From assembly GCA_934486705.1 (NCBI GenBank), contig CAKSQS010000005.1:1-64000 (forward strand): a stretch of DNA of 64,000 bases, written 5' to 3'. The stretch comes from an uncultured Eubacteriales bacterium. GTDB lineage: Bacteria; Bacillota; Clostridia; Oscillospirales; Acutalibacteraceae. The notes beneath the pieces are model-generated. The model was not told where the DNA came from, made no database searches, and saw only the letters and a program-made list of their open reading frames with translations. The position numbers were made by a program, and so were the translations under genes. This document shows, piece after piece, positions 34,139 through 43,190 of this stretch (its first letter is position 1; each line of letters begins with the position of its first letter).

Positions 34139-35323
34139 ATGGCAAAAATGCTTTTTACATCCGAATCCGTGACCGAGGGACATCCCGATAAGGTCTGCGA
34201 CGGTATATCCGACGCAATACTCGATGAAATTTTAAAGAACGACTCCGACGCGCGCGTTGCCTGCGAGACCTTTTGCACCACCGGCAGCGTGACCGTAATG
34301 GGGGAAATAACCACAAGCTGCTATGTCGATATTCCGCAAATAGCGCGCGATGTGGTTTGCAGAATAGGCTACAACAACCCCTCTGCCGGGTTTGACGGCA
34401 ATACCTGCGCGGTTATGACGGCAATAGACAAGCAGTCCCCCGATATAGCGCTGGGCGTTGACAATTCGCTTGAATACAAGGACGGCGAGGAGGATGAATA
34501 CAACCTGCGCGGCGCGGGGGATCAGGGTATGATGTTCGGCTACGCCTGCGACGATACGCCTGAGCTTATGCCGCTGCCGATTTCTTTGGCGCACAAAATG
34601 GCAAAAAAGCTGACCGACGTTCGTAAAAGCGGGGAGCTTGCATATCTCCGCCCCGACGGAAAGACCCAGGTTACCGTTGAATATGACGACGGCAGACCTA
34701 CGCGCATAGAGGCGGTTGTCGTTTCCTCGCAGCACAGCGCCGATATTGATCTCTCGGTACTAAGAGCCGATATTCTCGAAAAGGTTATAAAGCCCACCGT
34801 GCCGTCGGAGCTGCTTGATGAAAACACGAAAATATATATCAACCCCACGGGTCGCTTTGTTGTGGGCGGACCGCAGGGTGATACAGGGCTTACGGGCAGA
34901 AAAATTATAGTTGATACCTACGGCGGCTTTGCGCGCCACGGCGGCGGAGCGTTTTCGGGCAAGGACCCCACAAAGGTTGACAGAAGCGCCGCCTACGCCG
35001 CAAGATATGTCGCGAAGAATATTGTTGCCGCAGGCATTGCGAAAAAGTGCGAGGTGCAATTGGCTTACGCCATAGGCGTGGCGCACCCGGTTTCCGTTAT
35101 GGTGGATACCTTCGGTACAGGCATATATCCCGATGATAATATAGCCGAGGCGGTTAAAAAGGTATTTGATCTGCGCCCCTCCGCCATAATAGACAAGCTC
35201 GACCTTAAAAAGCCCATATACAGCCGCCTTTCGGCATACGGTCATATGGGCAGAGAAGATCTCGGCGTATCGTGGGAAAAGACCGATAAGACCGAGGAGT
35301 TGGAAGGTATTCTTCGCGGCTGA
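34139..35323 (+). CDS. metK: S-adenosylmethionine synthetase
   Basis: 394 residues, normal length. Makes SAM from methionine and ATP. Signatures are FTSESVTEGHPDKVCD, GAGDQGMMFGYA and the phosphate loop GGGAFSGKDPTKVDRSAAY (19 residues). The start at 34139 is 8 nt after AAAGAGG. The ATG at 34121 touches the terminator tail and is unlikely. Regulated by the SAM-I riboswitch upstream. Confidence 0.97.
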   Translation: MAKMLFTSESVTEGHPDKVCDGISDAILDEILKNDSDARVACETFCTTGSVTVMGEITTSCYVDIPQIARDVVCRIGYNNPSAGFDGNTCAVMTAIDKQSPDIALGVDNSLEYKDGEEDEYNLRGAGDQGMMFGYACDDTPELMPLPISLAHKMAKKLTDVRKSGELAYLRPDGKTQVTVEYDDGRPTRIEAVVVSSQHSADIDLSVLRADILEKVIKPTVPSELLDENTKIYINPTGRFVVGGPQGDTGLTGRKIIVDTYGGFARHGGGAFSGKDPTKVDRSAAYAARYVAKNIVAAGIAKKCEVQLAYAIGVAHPVSVMVDTFGTGIYPDDNIAEAVKKVFDLRPSAIIDKLDLKKPIYSRLSAYGHMGREDLGVSWEKTDKTEELEGILRG

Positions 35324-35334
35324 TAATATACTAC

Positions 35335-35363
35335 TTGTAAAATCGGGGAAAAAGTGGTAAAAT
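35335..35363 (+). promoter_or_regulatory. Promoter of glf
   Basis: TTGTAA (35335-35340), 17-nt spacer, TAAAAT (35358-35363). Confidence 0.65.
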
Positions 35364-35399
35364 AACGATGTATCATTTTTTCTGAAAGGAAAGCACTAA

Positions 35400-36494
35400 A
35401 TGAAAAAATACGACTATATAATTGCAGGCAGCGGCTTGTTCGGAGCGGTTTTCGCCCACGAGGCGGTAAAAAAAGGTAAAAAGGTTCTTGTGCTTGAACG
35501 CCGTGGGCATATAGGCGGAAATATATATACCGAAAAGGTCGAGGGTATTGACGTGCATAAGTACGGCGCGCATATCTTTCACACATCAAACAAGCGCGTT
35601 TGGGATTATGTTACCGACTTGGTTGAATTTAATAACTTTGTAAATTCTCCCGTTGCAAATTACAAGGGCGAAATGTATAATATGCCATTTAATATGAATA
35701 CCTTTTCAAAAATGTTCGGTATATCCACCCCGAAAGAGGCGGCGGAAGTGCTTGATAAGCAGCGGTCCGAGATAAAGGGCGAGCCGAAAAACCTCGAGGA
35801 ACAGGCTATAAGCCTTGTGGGACGGGATGTTTACACAAAGCTTATAAAGGGCTACACCGAAAAGCAGTGGGGCAGAGACTGTAGCGAGCTGCCCGCGTTT
35901 ATAATAAAGCGCCTGCCGGTAAGGTTCACTTATGATAACAACTATTTTAACGACCGCTACCAGGGCATACCGTGCGGCGGCTATACCGAGCTTATAGAAA
36001 AGCTGCTCGAAGGTGCGGAGGTGCGGCTTAACACCGATTTTCTTGCCGACCGTGAGAATTATCTGCAAATGGCGGATAAGTGCATTTACACAGGTCCTAT
36101 AGACGAATACTTCGCCTACAGTCTCGGCAAGCTTGAATACCGCAGCCTTAAGTTTGAAACAGAGCTTTTGGATGAAGAAAACCACCAGGGCGTGGCGGTT
36201 GTAAACTATACCGAGCGCGAAGTGCCTTACACCAGAGTTATAGAGCATAAGCATTTTAATTTCGGCACACAGCCGAAAACCGTTGTAACGCGCGAATACC
36301 CCGCCGATTGGCAGGAGGGTATGGAGCCGTATTACCCGGTGAATAACGAAAAAAACAATGAGCTTTACAAAAAATACGCCGCTCTTGCCGAAAAAGAAAA
36401 CGTGCTTTTCGGCGGCAGACTTGCGCAATATAAGTACTTTGATATGGACGATACCGTTGAAGAGGCTTTAAGCCTTGCGGACAAGCTGCTGTAA
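35400..36494 (+). CDS. glf: UDP-galactopyranose mutase
   Basis: 364 residues. FAD enzyme that converts UDP-galactopyranose to UDP-galactofuranose for surface polysaccharides. The N-terminal FAD motif is AGSGLFGAVFAHEA; GGNIYTE, HKYGAHIFHTSN and GYTEKQWG are typical of the family. SD GAAAGGA lies 9 nt before the ATG. It starts the polysaccharide cluster, implying a galactofuranose-containing polymer. Confidence 0.95.
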   Translation: MKKYDYIIAGSGLFGAVFAHEAVKKGKKVLVLERRGHIGGNIYTEKVEGIDVHKYGAHIFHTSNKRVWDYVTDLVEFNNFVNSPVANYKGEMYNMPFNMNTFSKMFGISTPKEAAEVLDKQRSEIKGEPKNLEEQAISLVGRDVYTKLIKGYTEKQWGRDCSELPAFIIKRLPVRFTYDNNYFNDRYQGIPCGGYTELIEKLLEGAEVRLNTDFLADRENYLQMADKCIYTGPIDEYFAYSLGKLEYRSLKFETELLDEENHQGVAVVNYTEREVPYTRVIEHKHFNFGTQPKTVVTREYPADWQEGMEPYYPVNNEKNNELYKKYAALAEKENVLFGGRLAQYKYFDMDDTVEEALSLADKLL

Positions 36495-36497
36495 TAC

Positions 36498-36526
36498 TTG
36501 AAAAAATAAATAAACAGTGGTATAAT
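36498..36526 (+). promoter_or_regulatory. Promoter of the glycosyltransferase operon
   Basis: TTGAAA (36498-36503), 17-nt spacer, TATAAT (36521-36526), upstream of the 36558 gene. Confidence 0.7.
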
Positions 36527-36557
36527 CTAACAAAATGCATTTTCGGAGGAAATTAAA

Positions 36558-37616
36558 TTGGCGGATATTAAAGTTAGCGTTATAATGCCGGTGTACGGCG
36601 TGGAAGACTATGTAGGCAAAGCTATAGAAAGTATTCAGGCGCAAACCCTTACCGATTGGGAGTTTTTCTGCGTGGATGACGGAACAAAGGACCGCAGCGG
36701 CGAAATTTGCGACGAGTACGCCGCGAAAGACCCGCGCATAAAGGTAATACACAAGGAAAACGGCGGAGCGCCGAGCGCGCGCAACGTCGCTATTGATAAG
36801 GCTGTCGGTAAATATATGTATTTTATGGACTCCGACGACTGGGCAGAGCCCGAAATGCTTGAAAAAATGGTTGCTGCGGCCGAGAAAAACGATTCTCAGC
36901 TGGTGGTTTCTGGCTATTATATTGACACATATTACAGCGATACCGAAAAATTCACCCAGGAGCAGGTCTGCCCCGACGCGGTTTATAACACTAAGGAGCA
37001 GTTCCGCAAAAACGCGTATGCGCTTTTTGATAAAAACCTGCTTTACACGCCTTGGAACAAACTTTATTTATCAAGCTATATTCTTGAAAACAAGCTTTAT
37101 TTTCCGCAGACGTTTTGGGATGATTTCCCCTTTAATTTAAGCGTTGTGCGCGAGGTTGAGCGGGTTACCGTTATATCGGACAAGTTCTACCACTTTATAC
37201 GCAAGCGCGCCGAGAGCGAGACCGCAAAATACCGCAGCGATATGTACGACAAACGCGAGGAAGAAAACGGCTGGCTTGAGGAGCTTTTCGGCTATTGGGG
37301 TATAAATACCCCCGAAACAAACGAGTTTGTCGCCCGCCGCTATATAGAGCGTATAATCGGTTGCGTTGAAAATGTTACAAACCGCAATTGCCCGCTTTCC
37401 GCCAAGGAAAAAAAGGCGGAAATTAAGCGCATAATTTCAACCGACCGAGTAAAAAAAGCGGTTAAAACCGCAAAACCGAACTCAAAATATATGAAAACAA
37501 TGCTGCTGCCCATAAAGTGGAACAACGCGGGGCTTACCTATCTTGAGGGTAAGGTGATCTCCCGTGTTAAATCGGGCGACACAAAAACCTTTGCTAAGCT
37601 AAAGGCGGGGAGATAA
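36558..37616 (+). CDS. Family 2 glycosyltransferase
   Basis: 352 residues. The GT-A N-terminus VSVIMPVYGVEDYVGKAI, nucleotide-sugar Asp in CVDDGTKDRSG, GGAPSARNVAI, and the DXD-like MDSDDW are all present. Acts at the cytoplasmic membrane face on a lipid-linked sugar chain. The start is TTG at 36558, 7 nt after GGAGGA. The stop codon is immediately followed by the next GT2 gene. Confidence 0.9.
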   Translation: MADIKVSVIMPVYGVEDYVGKAIESIQAQTLTDWEFFCVDDGTKDRSGEICDEYAAKDPRIKVIHKENGGAPSARNVAIDKAVGKYMYFMDSDDWAEPEMLEKMVAAAEKNDSQLVVSGYYIDTYYSDTEKFTQEQVCPDAVYNTKEQFRKNAYALFDKNLLYTPWNKLYLSSYILENKLYFPQTFWDDFPFNLSVVREVERVTVISDKFYHFIRKRAESETAKYRSDMYDKREEENGWLEELFGYWGINTPETNEFVARRYIERIIGCVENVTNRNCPLSAKEKKAEIKRIISTDRVKKAVKTAKPNSKYMKTMLLPIKWNNAGLTYLEGKVISRVKSGDTKTFAKLKAGR

Positions 37617-38678
37617 ATGAGCAGCGTTAAAATAAGCGTTATAGTGCCGGTTTATAATGTGAGCCGTTATCTTGAAAATTGTGTGAACAGCATCACAAGT
37701 CAGAATTTCACCGATTTTGAAGTGATTTTGGTGGACGACTGCTCGCCCGACAACAGTGGAGAGATTTGCGATAGGTTGGCGGAAAACGATAATAGAATTA
37801 AGGTTATACACAAGGAAAAAAACGGCGGACTCGGCGAAGCGCGTAAAACAGGAATGCAATATGCCTGCGGCGAATGGACCGTATTTGTTGATTCGGACGA
37901 TTGGATTGAACCGAATGCATTTTCACGCCTTATGAATACCGTCGGAGAAGAAACGGATGTTGCAATTTTCGGAATAAATTTCCGTTATGAAAATAAGCGC
38001 GGTGAAGAAAATTATGTTCTTTCGGTAAATCCCGAAAGGACCGTTTGTAAATCGGCATGTGAGATAGGCGGGCTGATTGCCGAATTGGACGATAAGGCTT
38101 TGTTCCCGTATATGTGGAATAAGTTATACAGAACGGAATTTTTGAAAGTGAGCGGAGTAGAATTCAACTCTATACAAAGTATGGAGGACTTTTTCTTCAA
38201 CATAGAGCTTATTCCGAAAGCACGTTGTGCGGAAACGTTTGATTTTCCGCTTTACAATTACCGTAAACCGTTTCATGAAACGTTAGCCTCGGCTTATAAT
38301 CCCGATTATTTTTTGTTGTCAAAAAAGCGCTATTCAGCGGAAAAGGAGTGTCTTGAGGCAACAGGTGCGGCTACAGCCGAAAATATGCAGTTGCTTTATA
38401 AAATATATATAAAGCATATTATTTCATGCGGTATACGCGATTTTTCAAAAAAGGCAAAGCTTACGAACAAACAGCGCAAAAATAATTTGAATTTATATCT
38501 CAATGATGAATTAACGAAGGAAGTATCGGAAAAGTATAATCCTGCATCCTTAAAAATGAAGTTGATCAAAAAAGCTTTTGCGGGAAGACATATTGTCATA
38601 TCCGGTTATCTTTGCAGAACGGTTTCTTTCGTACAGAATAAATTCGGAACGGTGTATAACCGTATGCTGAAAAAATAA
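37617..38678 (+). CDS. Family 2 glycosyltransferase
   Basis: 353 residues. VIVPVYNVSRYLENCV, LVDDCSPDNSGE, GGLGEARKTGM and FVDSDDW mark the GT2 fold. From about here the cluster becomes visibly richer in A+T than the genes on either side, suggesting separate ancestry. It starts one base after the preceding stop. Confidence 0.9.
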   Translation: MSSVKISVIVPVYNVSRYLENCVNSITSQNFTDFEVILVDDCSPDNSGEICDRLAENDNRIKVIHKEKNGGLGEARKTGMQYACGEWTVFVDSDDWIEPNAFSRLMNTVGEETDVAIFGINFRYENKRGEENYVLSVNPERTVCKSACEIGGLIAELDDKALFPYMWNKLYRTEFLKVSGVEFNSIQSMEDFFFNIELIPKARCAETFDFPLYNYRKPFHETLASAYNPDYFLLSKKRYSAEKECLEATGAATAENMQLLYKIYIKHIISCGIRDFSKKAKLTNKQRKNNLNLYLNDELTKEVSEKYNPASLKMKLIKKAFAGRHIVISGYLCRTVSFVQNKFGTVYNRMLKK

Positions 38679-38697
38679 GTGAGAGGGACGCGGTTTA

Positions 38698-39792
38698 TTG
38701 AAAAAAATTGCTTTTATAGTTTGGGATTATACCTCAACAGGCGGTATAGAGCGTGTTTTGACCACACTTGCAAATGAGCTTTGCAATTATTATGACGTTT
38801 ATATAATTTCTCTTACAAAATCGGGAAACAGTGTGCCGCATAGAATTGACGAACGGGTAAATAAGGTCTATTTTGCCGTCTCGGAAAACATAAGAGGCAG
38901 GGAAGTTATAAAAAAAGGCGGAAATGGCGTTCGCCGCTATATCAAGGATAACGGCATTGACGCTGTTTTACTTATGGGCTTTCAGGCGTCGATGCCCGCA
39001 ATTGCAATGCTGAAATTCAGGTCGAGGGTATCGCTGATCTTTTGCGAGCATGAGGCTCTTATGAGCAGGTGGCACGAGAAAAAGGTGACGTTTGTACGCT
39101 TTCTTTCCGCTGTGTTATCAAAAAAAGTGGTTACATTAACTAAGGCTACGGCAGACGCATACAGGCAAAAATTTCACTTGCCGGAAAAAAAGGTAACCGA
39201 TATTTATAACGGGATAAACAGGACTATTGAGCAAAATGCAGCAACCTATAATCCCGACGAAAAGACGATTCTTTCGCTCGGTCGCATAAGCGAAGAAAAA
39301 GGTTATGATATTTTAATAGATATTGCGTCACGTATCTTACCGCAAAGACCCGATTGGAAATGGTTGATTTTCGGTGACGGTGAAAATAGAGCCGATTACG
39401 AAAATACTGTAAAACAGCGCGGACTGGACAGCAGGGTTATTTTTATGGGAAATACCGATACTCCCGAAAAGGTTTACGGAAAAGGCGGAATTTATGCGCT
39501 TACATCCAGACGTGAGGGCTTTTCGCTTGTTATTCTCGAGGCAAAGGTAAATCATCTGCCATGTATCAGCTTTGATATTGTAGCCGGTCCCGGGGAAATG
39601 ATAAGAAACGGGAAAGACGGTTTTTTAATACAAAATATGAATGTCGACGAATATGCCGAAAAGCTGGGAAAATTGATGGACGACAGGGAGTTGCGCATTA
39701 AAATGAGCGAAGCCTCGGGCGAGAATCTTTCCGAATTTTCGAGTGATGTAATTATAAAAAAGTGGCGTTCGTTATTAGACGGAATGATGTAA
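38698..39792 (+). CDS. Family 4 glycosyltransferase
   Basis: 364 residues of the GT-B fold. N-terminal TSTGGIERVLTTLANEL, the linker YNGINRTI, LSLGRISEEKGYDILI, and the C-terminal nucleotide-binding EX7E region REGFSLVILEAK. Start TTG at 38698 after GAGAGGGA. Adds a sugar to the growing repeat unit; donor and acceptor unknown. Confidence 0.9.
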   Translation: MKKIAFIVWDYTSTGGIERVLTTLANELCNYYDVYIISLTKSGNSVPHRIDERVNKVYFAVSENIRGREVIKKGGNGVRRYIKDNGIDAVLLMGFQASMPAIAMLKFRSRVSLIFCEHEALMSRWHEKKVTFVRFLSAVLSKKVVTLTKATADAYRQKFHLPEKKVTDIYNGINRTIEQNAATYNPDEKTILSLGRISEEKGYDILIDIASRILPQRPDWKWLIFGDGENRADYENTVKQRGLDSRVIFMGNTDTPEKVYGKGGIYALTSRREGFSLVILEAKVNHLPCISFDIVAGPGEMIRNGKDGFLIQNMNVDEYAEKLGKLMDDRELRIKMSEASGENLSEFSSDVIIKKWRSLLDGMM

Positions 39793-39804
39793 GGAGTTGA
39801 AAAA

Positions 39805-41079
39805 GTGCAAACGGGATATTGGAAAAAGGGTGAGTTTAAGCTTTGGATACTTCTCCTCTGTGCTTATCACTTTTTTCCGTTTATAACAAACAGGGGCAGC
39901 ATAGTTATGTATGCATTCGCTTATCTTGTTCCCTTGGTTTATATGGTGCTTAATTTTGACCTTTTGGCGGAAACGGTAAGCAAAATTGTATATTCGGATA
40001 TAATGCTCGGCATTGTGCCTTTAATTTTGCTGTCATTTGCGGCTGCTATAATTCCTATTCTTTACGGAACATACGATTATACATACCTTACCGTTGGAAT
40101 TATGTCAACGGTGAAAATAATGTTCAGAATGTTGTTTTTGATAATGCTGATCAAAAAGAACATTCCGAATGCAGATTGGAGGACATTCTGTAAGTATTTT
40201 ATATTCTCTTGCTTACTGTATATAGGTTCAACGCTTGTGATGATGGGTATACCCTCCGTAAAGAATTTTTTCTATGCTATCGTGAAAGAGGACAGTTATT
40301 CAAAAGAGTTGGCTTTGGAAGCCAGGTATTCCACCCGTTACGGTTGGGCGGGGTTTTCGGCATTTGAATATACGTTTAAATGCCTCCTTGCAATTATATT
40401 CAATAATTATTTTATTCAGAAAAATATAAAACAAAAAGGCGTGATTTGGTCTGTTGCGATTACGGCAATACTGCTCGTAGGAACGCTGTTTTACGGGAGA
40501 ATAGGCACGTTGGCTGCGCTGATCGTTTTATTCTTCCTGGCTTTAAGACTTATACTTCGGCGACCGAAGATTTTTATGTGGTGCGTTGTGGGTCTGTTAC
40601 TTTGCGTTATTGCGCTTTTTATTTTAAAAAACCGCATCGCGGCAGTCGACGCATGGTTTGATTGGGCTTTCGACCTGATAATCAATTTTGTCAATAATAA
40701 ATCGCTCCGCACGGATTCTTCGGATATTCTTTTAAATGATATGCTTTTTATTCCGAAACTGAAAACAATACTTATCGGAGACGGGCGATACACCGAAAAC
40801 GATTTGTATTATATGGGAACAGACGCAGGAATTATGCGACCGCTTTTATTCGGCGGATTGATATTTGCATTTGTGAGGTATCTCAGCCTCTACGGCATTT
40901 TGTTATGGCGAATGTTTAAATATGAAACAGAGAAATACGAAAAAATAGTTCTTTTTTGGACTTTGGTTATGTGTATTTTATTTGAAATAAAGGGCGAAAT
41001 AGTATTTTCTTGTCTTCCGATTGTGCTGGGCGCAATGATTTTGGGGCATGAGAAAAAGATTTTTGAAATTAGGGAGTAA
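39805..41079 (+). CDS. Wzy-like polysaccharide polymerase / O-antigen ligase-like protein
   Basis: 424 residues, about ten to twelve hydrophobic helices, with a large loop after the middle (about residues 280-345) that includes LIGDGRYTEND, typical for Wzy-like polymerases. Start GTG at 39805, 8 nt after AAGGAG. Position between glycosyltransferases, a Wzz-like and a Wzx-like gene supports a polymerase role; sequence alone is not decisive. Confidence 0.75.
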   Translation: MQTGYWKKGEFKLWILLLCAYHFFPFITNRGSIVMYAFAYLVPLVYMVLNFDLLAETVSKIVYSDIMLGIVPLILLSFAAAIIPILYGTYDYTYLTVGIMSTVKIMFRMLFLIMLIKKNIPNADWRTFCKYFIFSCLLYIGSTLVMMGIPSVKNFFYAIVKEDSYSKELALEARYSTRYGWAGFSAFEYTFKCLLAIIFNNYFIQKNIKQKGVIWSVAITAILLVGTLFYGRIGTLAALIVLFFLALRLILRRPKIFMWCVVGLLLCVIALFILKNRIAAVDAWFDWAFDLIINFVNNKSLRTDSSDILLNDMLFIPKLKTILIGDGRYTENDLYYMGTDAGIMRPLLFGGLIFAFVRYLSLYGILLWRMFKYETEKYEKIVLFWTLVMCILFEIKGEIVFSCLPIVLGAMILGHEKKIFEIRE

Positions 41080-41084
41080 TAATT

Positions 41085-42173
41085 ATGGAAAAAAATTTGA
41101 ATTTGCGCAAACTCTTTTTAATGTATCTCAGAAATATATGGATAATTATTCTTACGGGCATTATTTTTGCCGGAATTGCATTCATAACGAAAAAGGAAGA
41201 CAAGAACGCCACAAAAAAGGTATCCGAAACGGTTACAATGGCGTTTGAGATCCCCAACGGTATGGATGAAGGCACATATTCAAGGCGCACGGTTTATTTC
41301 GATAATTTCAGAGGTCTTATAGCAGGTAATGCAATAACCGATTCCGATGTTTTTACAAAGAAAGAAAAGGAAATTTTCAAAGATGTAACTACCGAGGAAG
41401 ATAACGGTACGTTTACCGTTACCGTATCCGTTCCCGCCGCTATGTCCGATCAGGCATCGCTTGAGCTTATGGCAAAGTATATTTCCGAATCCGAAAAGTG
41501 GATGAGGGAAGGCATAGACGATCCGACATTCAGGCTCAATGTTTTAAAAAGGGATGTTGAGGATTACCAAACCGGCGGTTTCGTAAAATATGCGGCAATC
41601 TTCTTTATAATCGGTTGCTTTATTGCCGTAATAGTTATGTTCTTTGTGTTTGTTATTGAAACCGTAATACACGACGCGGATGATTTGCAATATTACATCG
41701 GGGTTTCTCCTGTTTTTGAGGTCGGAAAGAAAAATTCTTTTGCAATTGACGAAATAAGCAGATGGCTTATTTCATCGGGTAAAAAAACGGTAATGTTTTT
41801 CGGCAACGAATCTGCCGAAGAAATGAGCGGCAATGTAGAGAAAACGGCAAGCTTGTTGGAAAAATACGGTATAAAAACCGCGGTTTATAAAATTAACAGT
41901 GCGGATGATATAATATCGGGAAAAACAGCGGATAAATTGACCGAGGATAAAAACAATAAAGATATGGTGCTGTTGGAAGTTCCGCCTTTAAGCAAATCGC
42001 CTGCCGCATTGCATCTGTCGCCGCTTTGCGATTTAAAGGTTTTATATGCAGACGCCGACCGTGAAAACGGCGTAAGACTTAAAAAGAAATTGAAGAGTCT
42101 GTCGGCATTTAATATTATTGTTGACGGTGCGGTGCTTAACAGCGGTACTAAAAATAAAATTTTCCGACTGTGA
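41085..42173 (+). CDS. Wzz-like chain-length protein fused to a kinase-like domain without a P-loop
   Basis: 362 residues. Two membrane helices (about 17-33 and 163-188) bracket an extracytoplasmic Wzz-type domain. The cytoplasmic C-terminus (about 215-362) follows the order of bacterial tyrosine kinases (CpsD/BY-kinase): a strand KTVMFFGNESAEEMSG where Walker A should be, then VLLEVPPLSKSPAALHLS like the 'DTPP' Walker B region, then VLYADADRENGV and a final VDGAVLN. The GxxGxGKS/T loop is absent, so it is probably catalytically dead. Confidence 0.75.
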   Translation: MEKNLNLRKLFLMYLRNIWIIILTGIIFAGIAFITKKEDKNATKKVSETVTMAFEIPNGMDEGTYSRRTVYFDNFRGLIAGNAITDSDVFTKKEKEIFKDVTTEEDNGTFTVTVSVPAAMSDQASLELMAKYISESEKWMREGIDDPTFRLNVLKRDVEDYQTGGFVKYAAIFFIIGCFIAVIVMFFVFVIETVIHDADDLQYYIGVSPVFEVGKKNSFAIDEISRWLISSGKKTVMFFGNESAEEMSGNVEKTASLLEKYGIKTAVYKINSADDIISGKTADKLTEDKNNKDMVLLEVPPLSKSPAALHLSPLCDLKVLYADADRENGVRLKKKLKSLSAFNIIVDGAVLNSGTKNKIFRL

Positions 42174-42181
42174 GGAAAGAA

Positions 42182-43183
42182 ATGCTTGTAAGTGTTATAA
42201 TTCCCGTTTATAATGTGGAAAAATATATTGAAAAATGCATGAGATCCATACTCGGGCAAACGTTTGATGACTTTGAATTAATAGTCGTTATAGACGGTTC
42301 TACCGATGAAAGCGAAAATATAGTTCGGGAATTAAAAAAGGAATATCCGGAGAAAATAAAAATCATAACACAGGAAAAAAAAGGACCGGGAGCGGCAAGA
42401 AATGCCGGAATTGCGGCAGCCGACGGGGATTACCTTTTGTTTGTTGACAGCGATGATTACATTTCTCCGAACCTTATGGCTTCGGCATACGGGAAAGCAG
42501 TGGAGACCCAAAGCGATATAGTTGCATTTGATGTAATTTATGTTGACGAAAACGGAAAACATTTACGGCGCAAAAGTGCGGTTTATTCGGATAATGAGTC
42601 AATTCTGAAAGAACCCGGCAGATTGCTTATATTACCCTGCCTATGGAACAAGCTTTATAAAAAATCATTGTTTGATAAAAATAATGTGTCAATACCCGAA
42701 AATATCTTAATGGGGGAGGATTTGGCGGTCAATGCCGAATTGCTTTCTTCCGCTCAAAAAATTACACATCTTGCCGAACCGCTGTATTTTTATGTTCAGC
42801 GTTCAGGTTCTATAATGTCACTTTCAACCGATGTCGGCAGATTAAAGCGCAATAGGGATATTATTCCGGCTTTTGAAACGATATTTGCTTTCTTCAATAA
42901 AACGGGCAGATATGTCGAATATAAGGATGAAATTGAATATTTGGCGGTGTATCATATTCTTTTTACTGCAACAATGCGTGTTAACGAGTGCGACCCGAAT
43001 AATAAATTACAGTCCGAATTGGTTGATTACACACTTCAAAAATACCCGTATTTTGAAAAAAATAAGTATTATAAAAGCTTGCTTTCGGGTAAAGACAGAA
43101 TATCAATATGGTTTTTAAGGCATAAGCTTTTCCACACACTTCACACTATTTTAAGATTTAACCGCAAGCTTCAAGGCAGGTGA
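42182..43183 (+). CDS. Family 2 glycosyltransferase
   Basis: 333 residues: VSVIIPVYNVEKYIEKCM, VIDGSTDESENI, GPGAARNAGIA and FVDSDDY. The start is ATG at 42182, preceded by GAGGAAAG that overlaps the stop of the Wzz-like gene. The upstream GTG at 42170 lies inside that SD. AT-rich like its neighbours. Confidence 0.9.
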   Translation: MLVSVIIPVYNVEKYIEKCMRSILGQTFDDFELIVVIDGSTDESENIVRELKKEYPEKIKIITQEKKGPGAARNAGIAAADGDYLLFVDSDDYISPNLMASAYGKAVETQSDIVAFDVIYVDENGKHLRRKSAVYSDNESILKEPGRLLILPCLWNKLYKKSLFDKNNVSIPENILMGEDLAVNAELLSSAQKITHLAEPLYFYVQRSGSIMSLSTDVGRLKRNRDIIPAFETIFAFFNKTGRYVEYKDEIEYLAVYHILFTATMRVNECDPNNKLQSELVDYTLQKYPYFEKNKYYKSLLSGKDRISIWFLRHKLFHTLHTILRFNRKLQGR

Positions 43184-43190
43184 CCGATTT

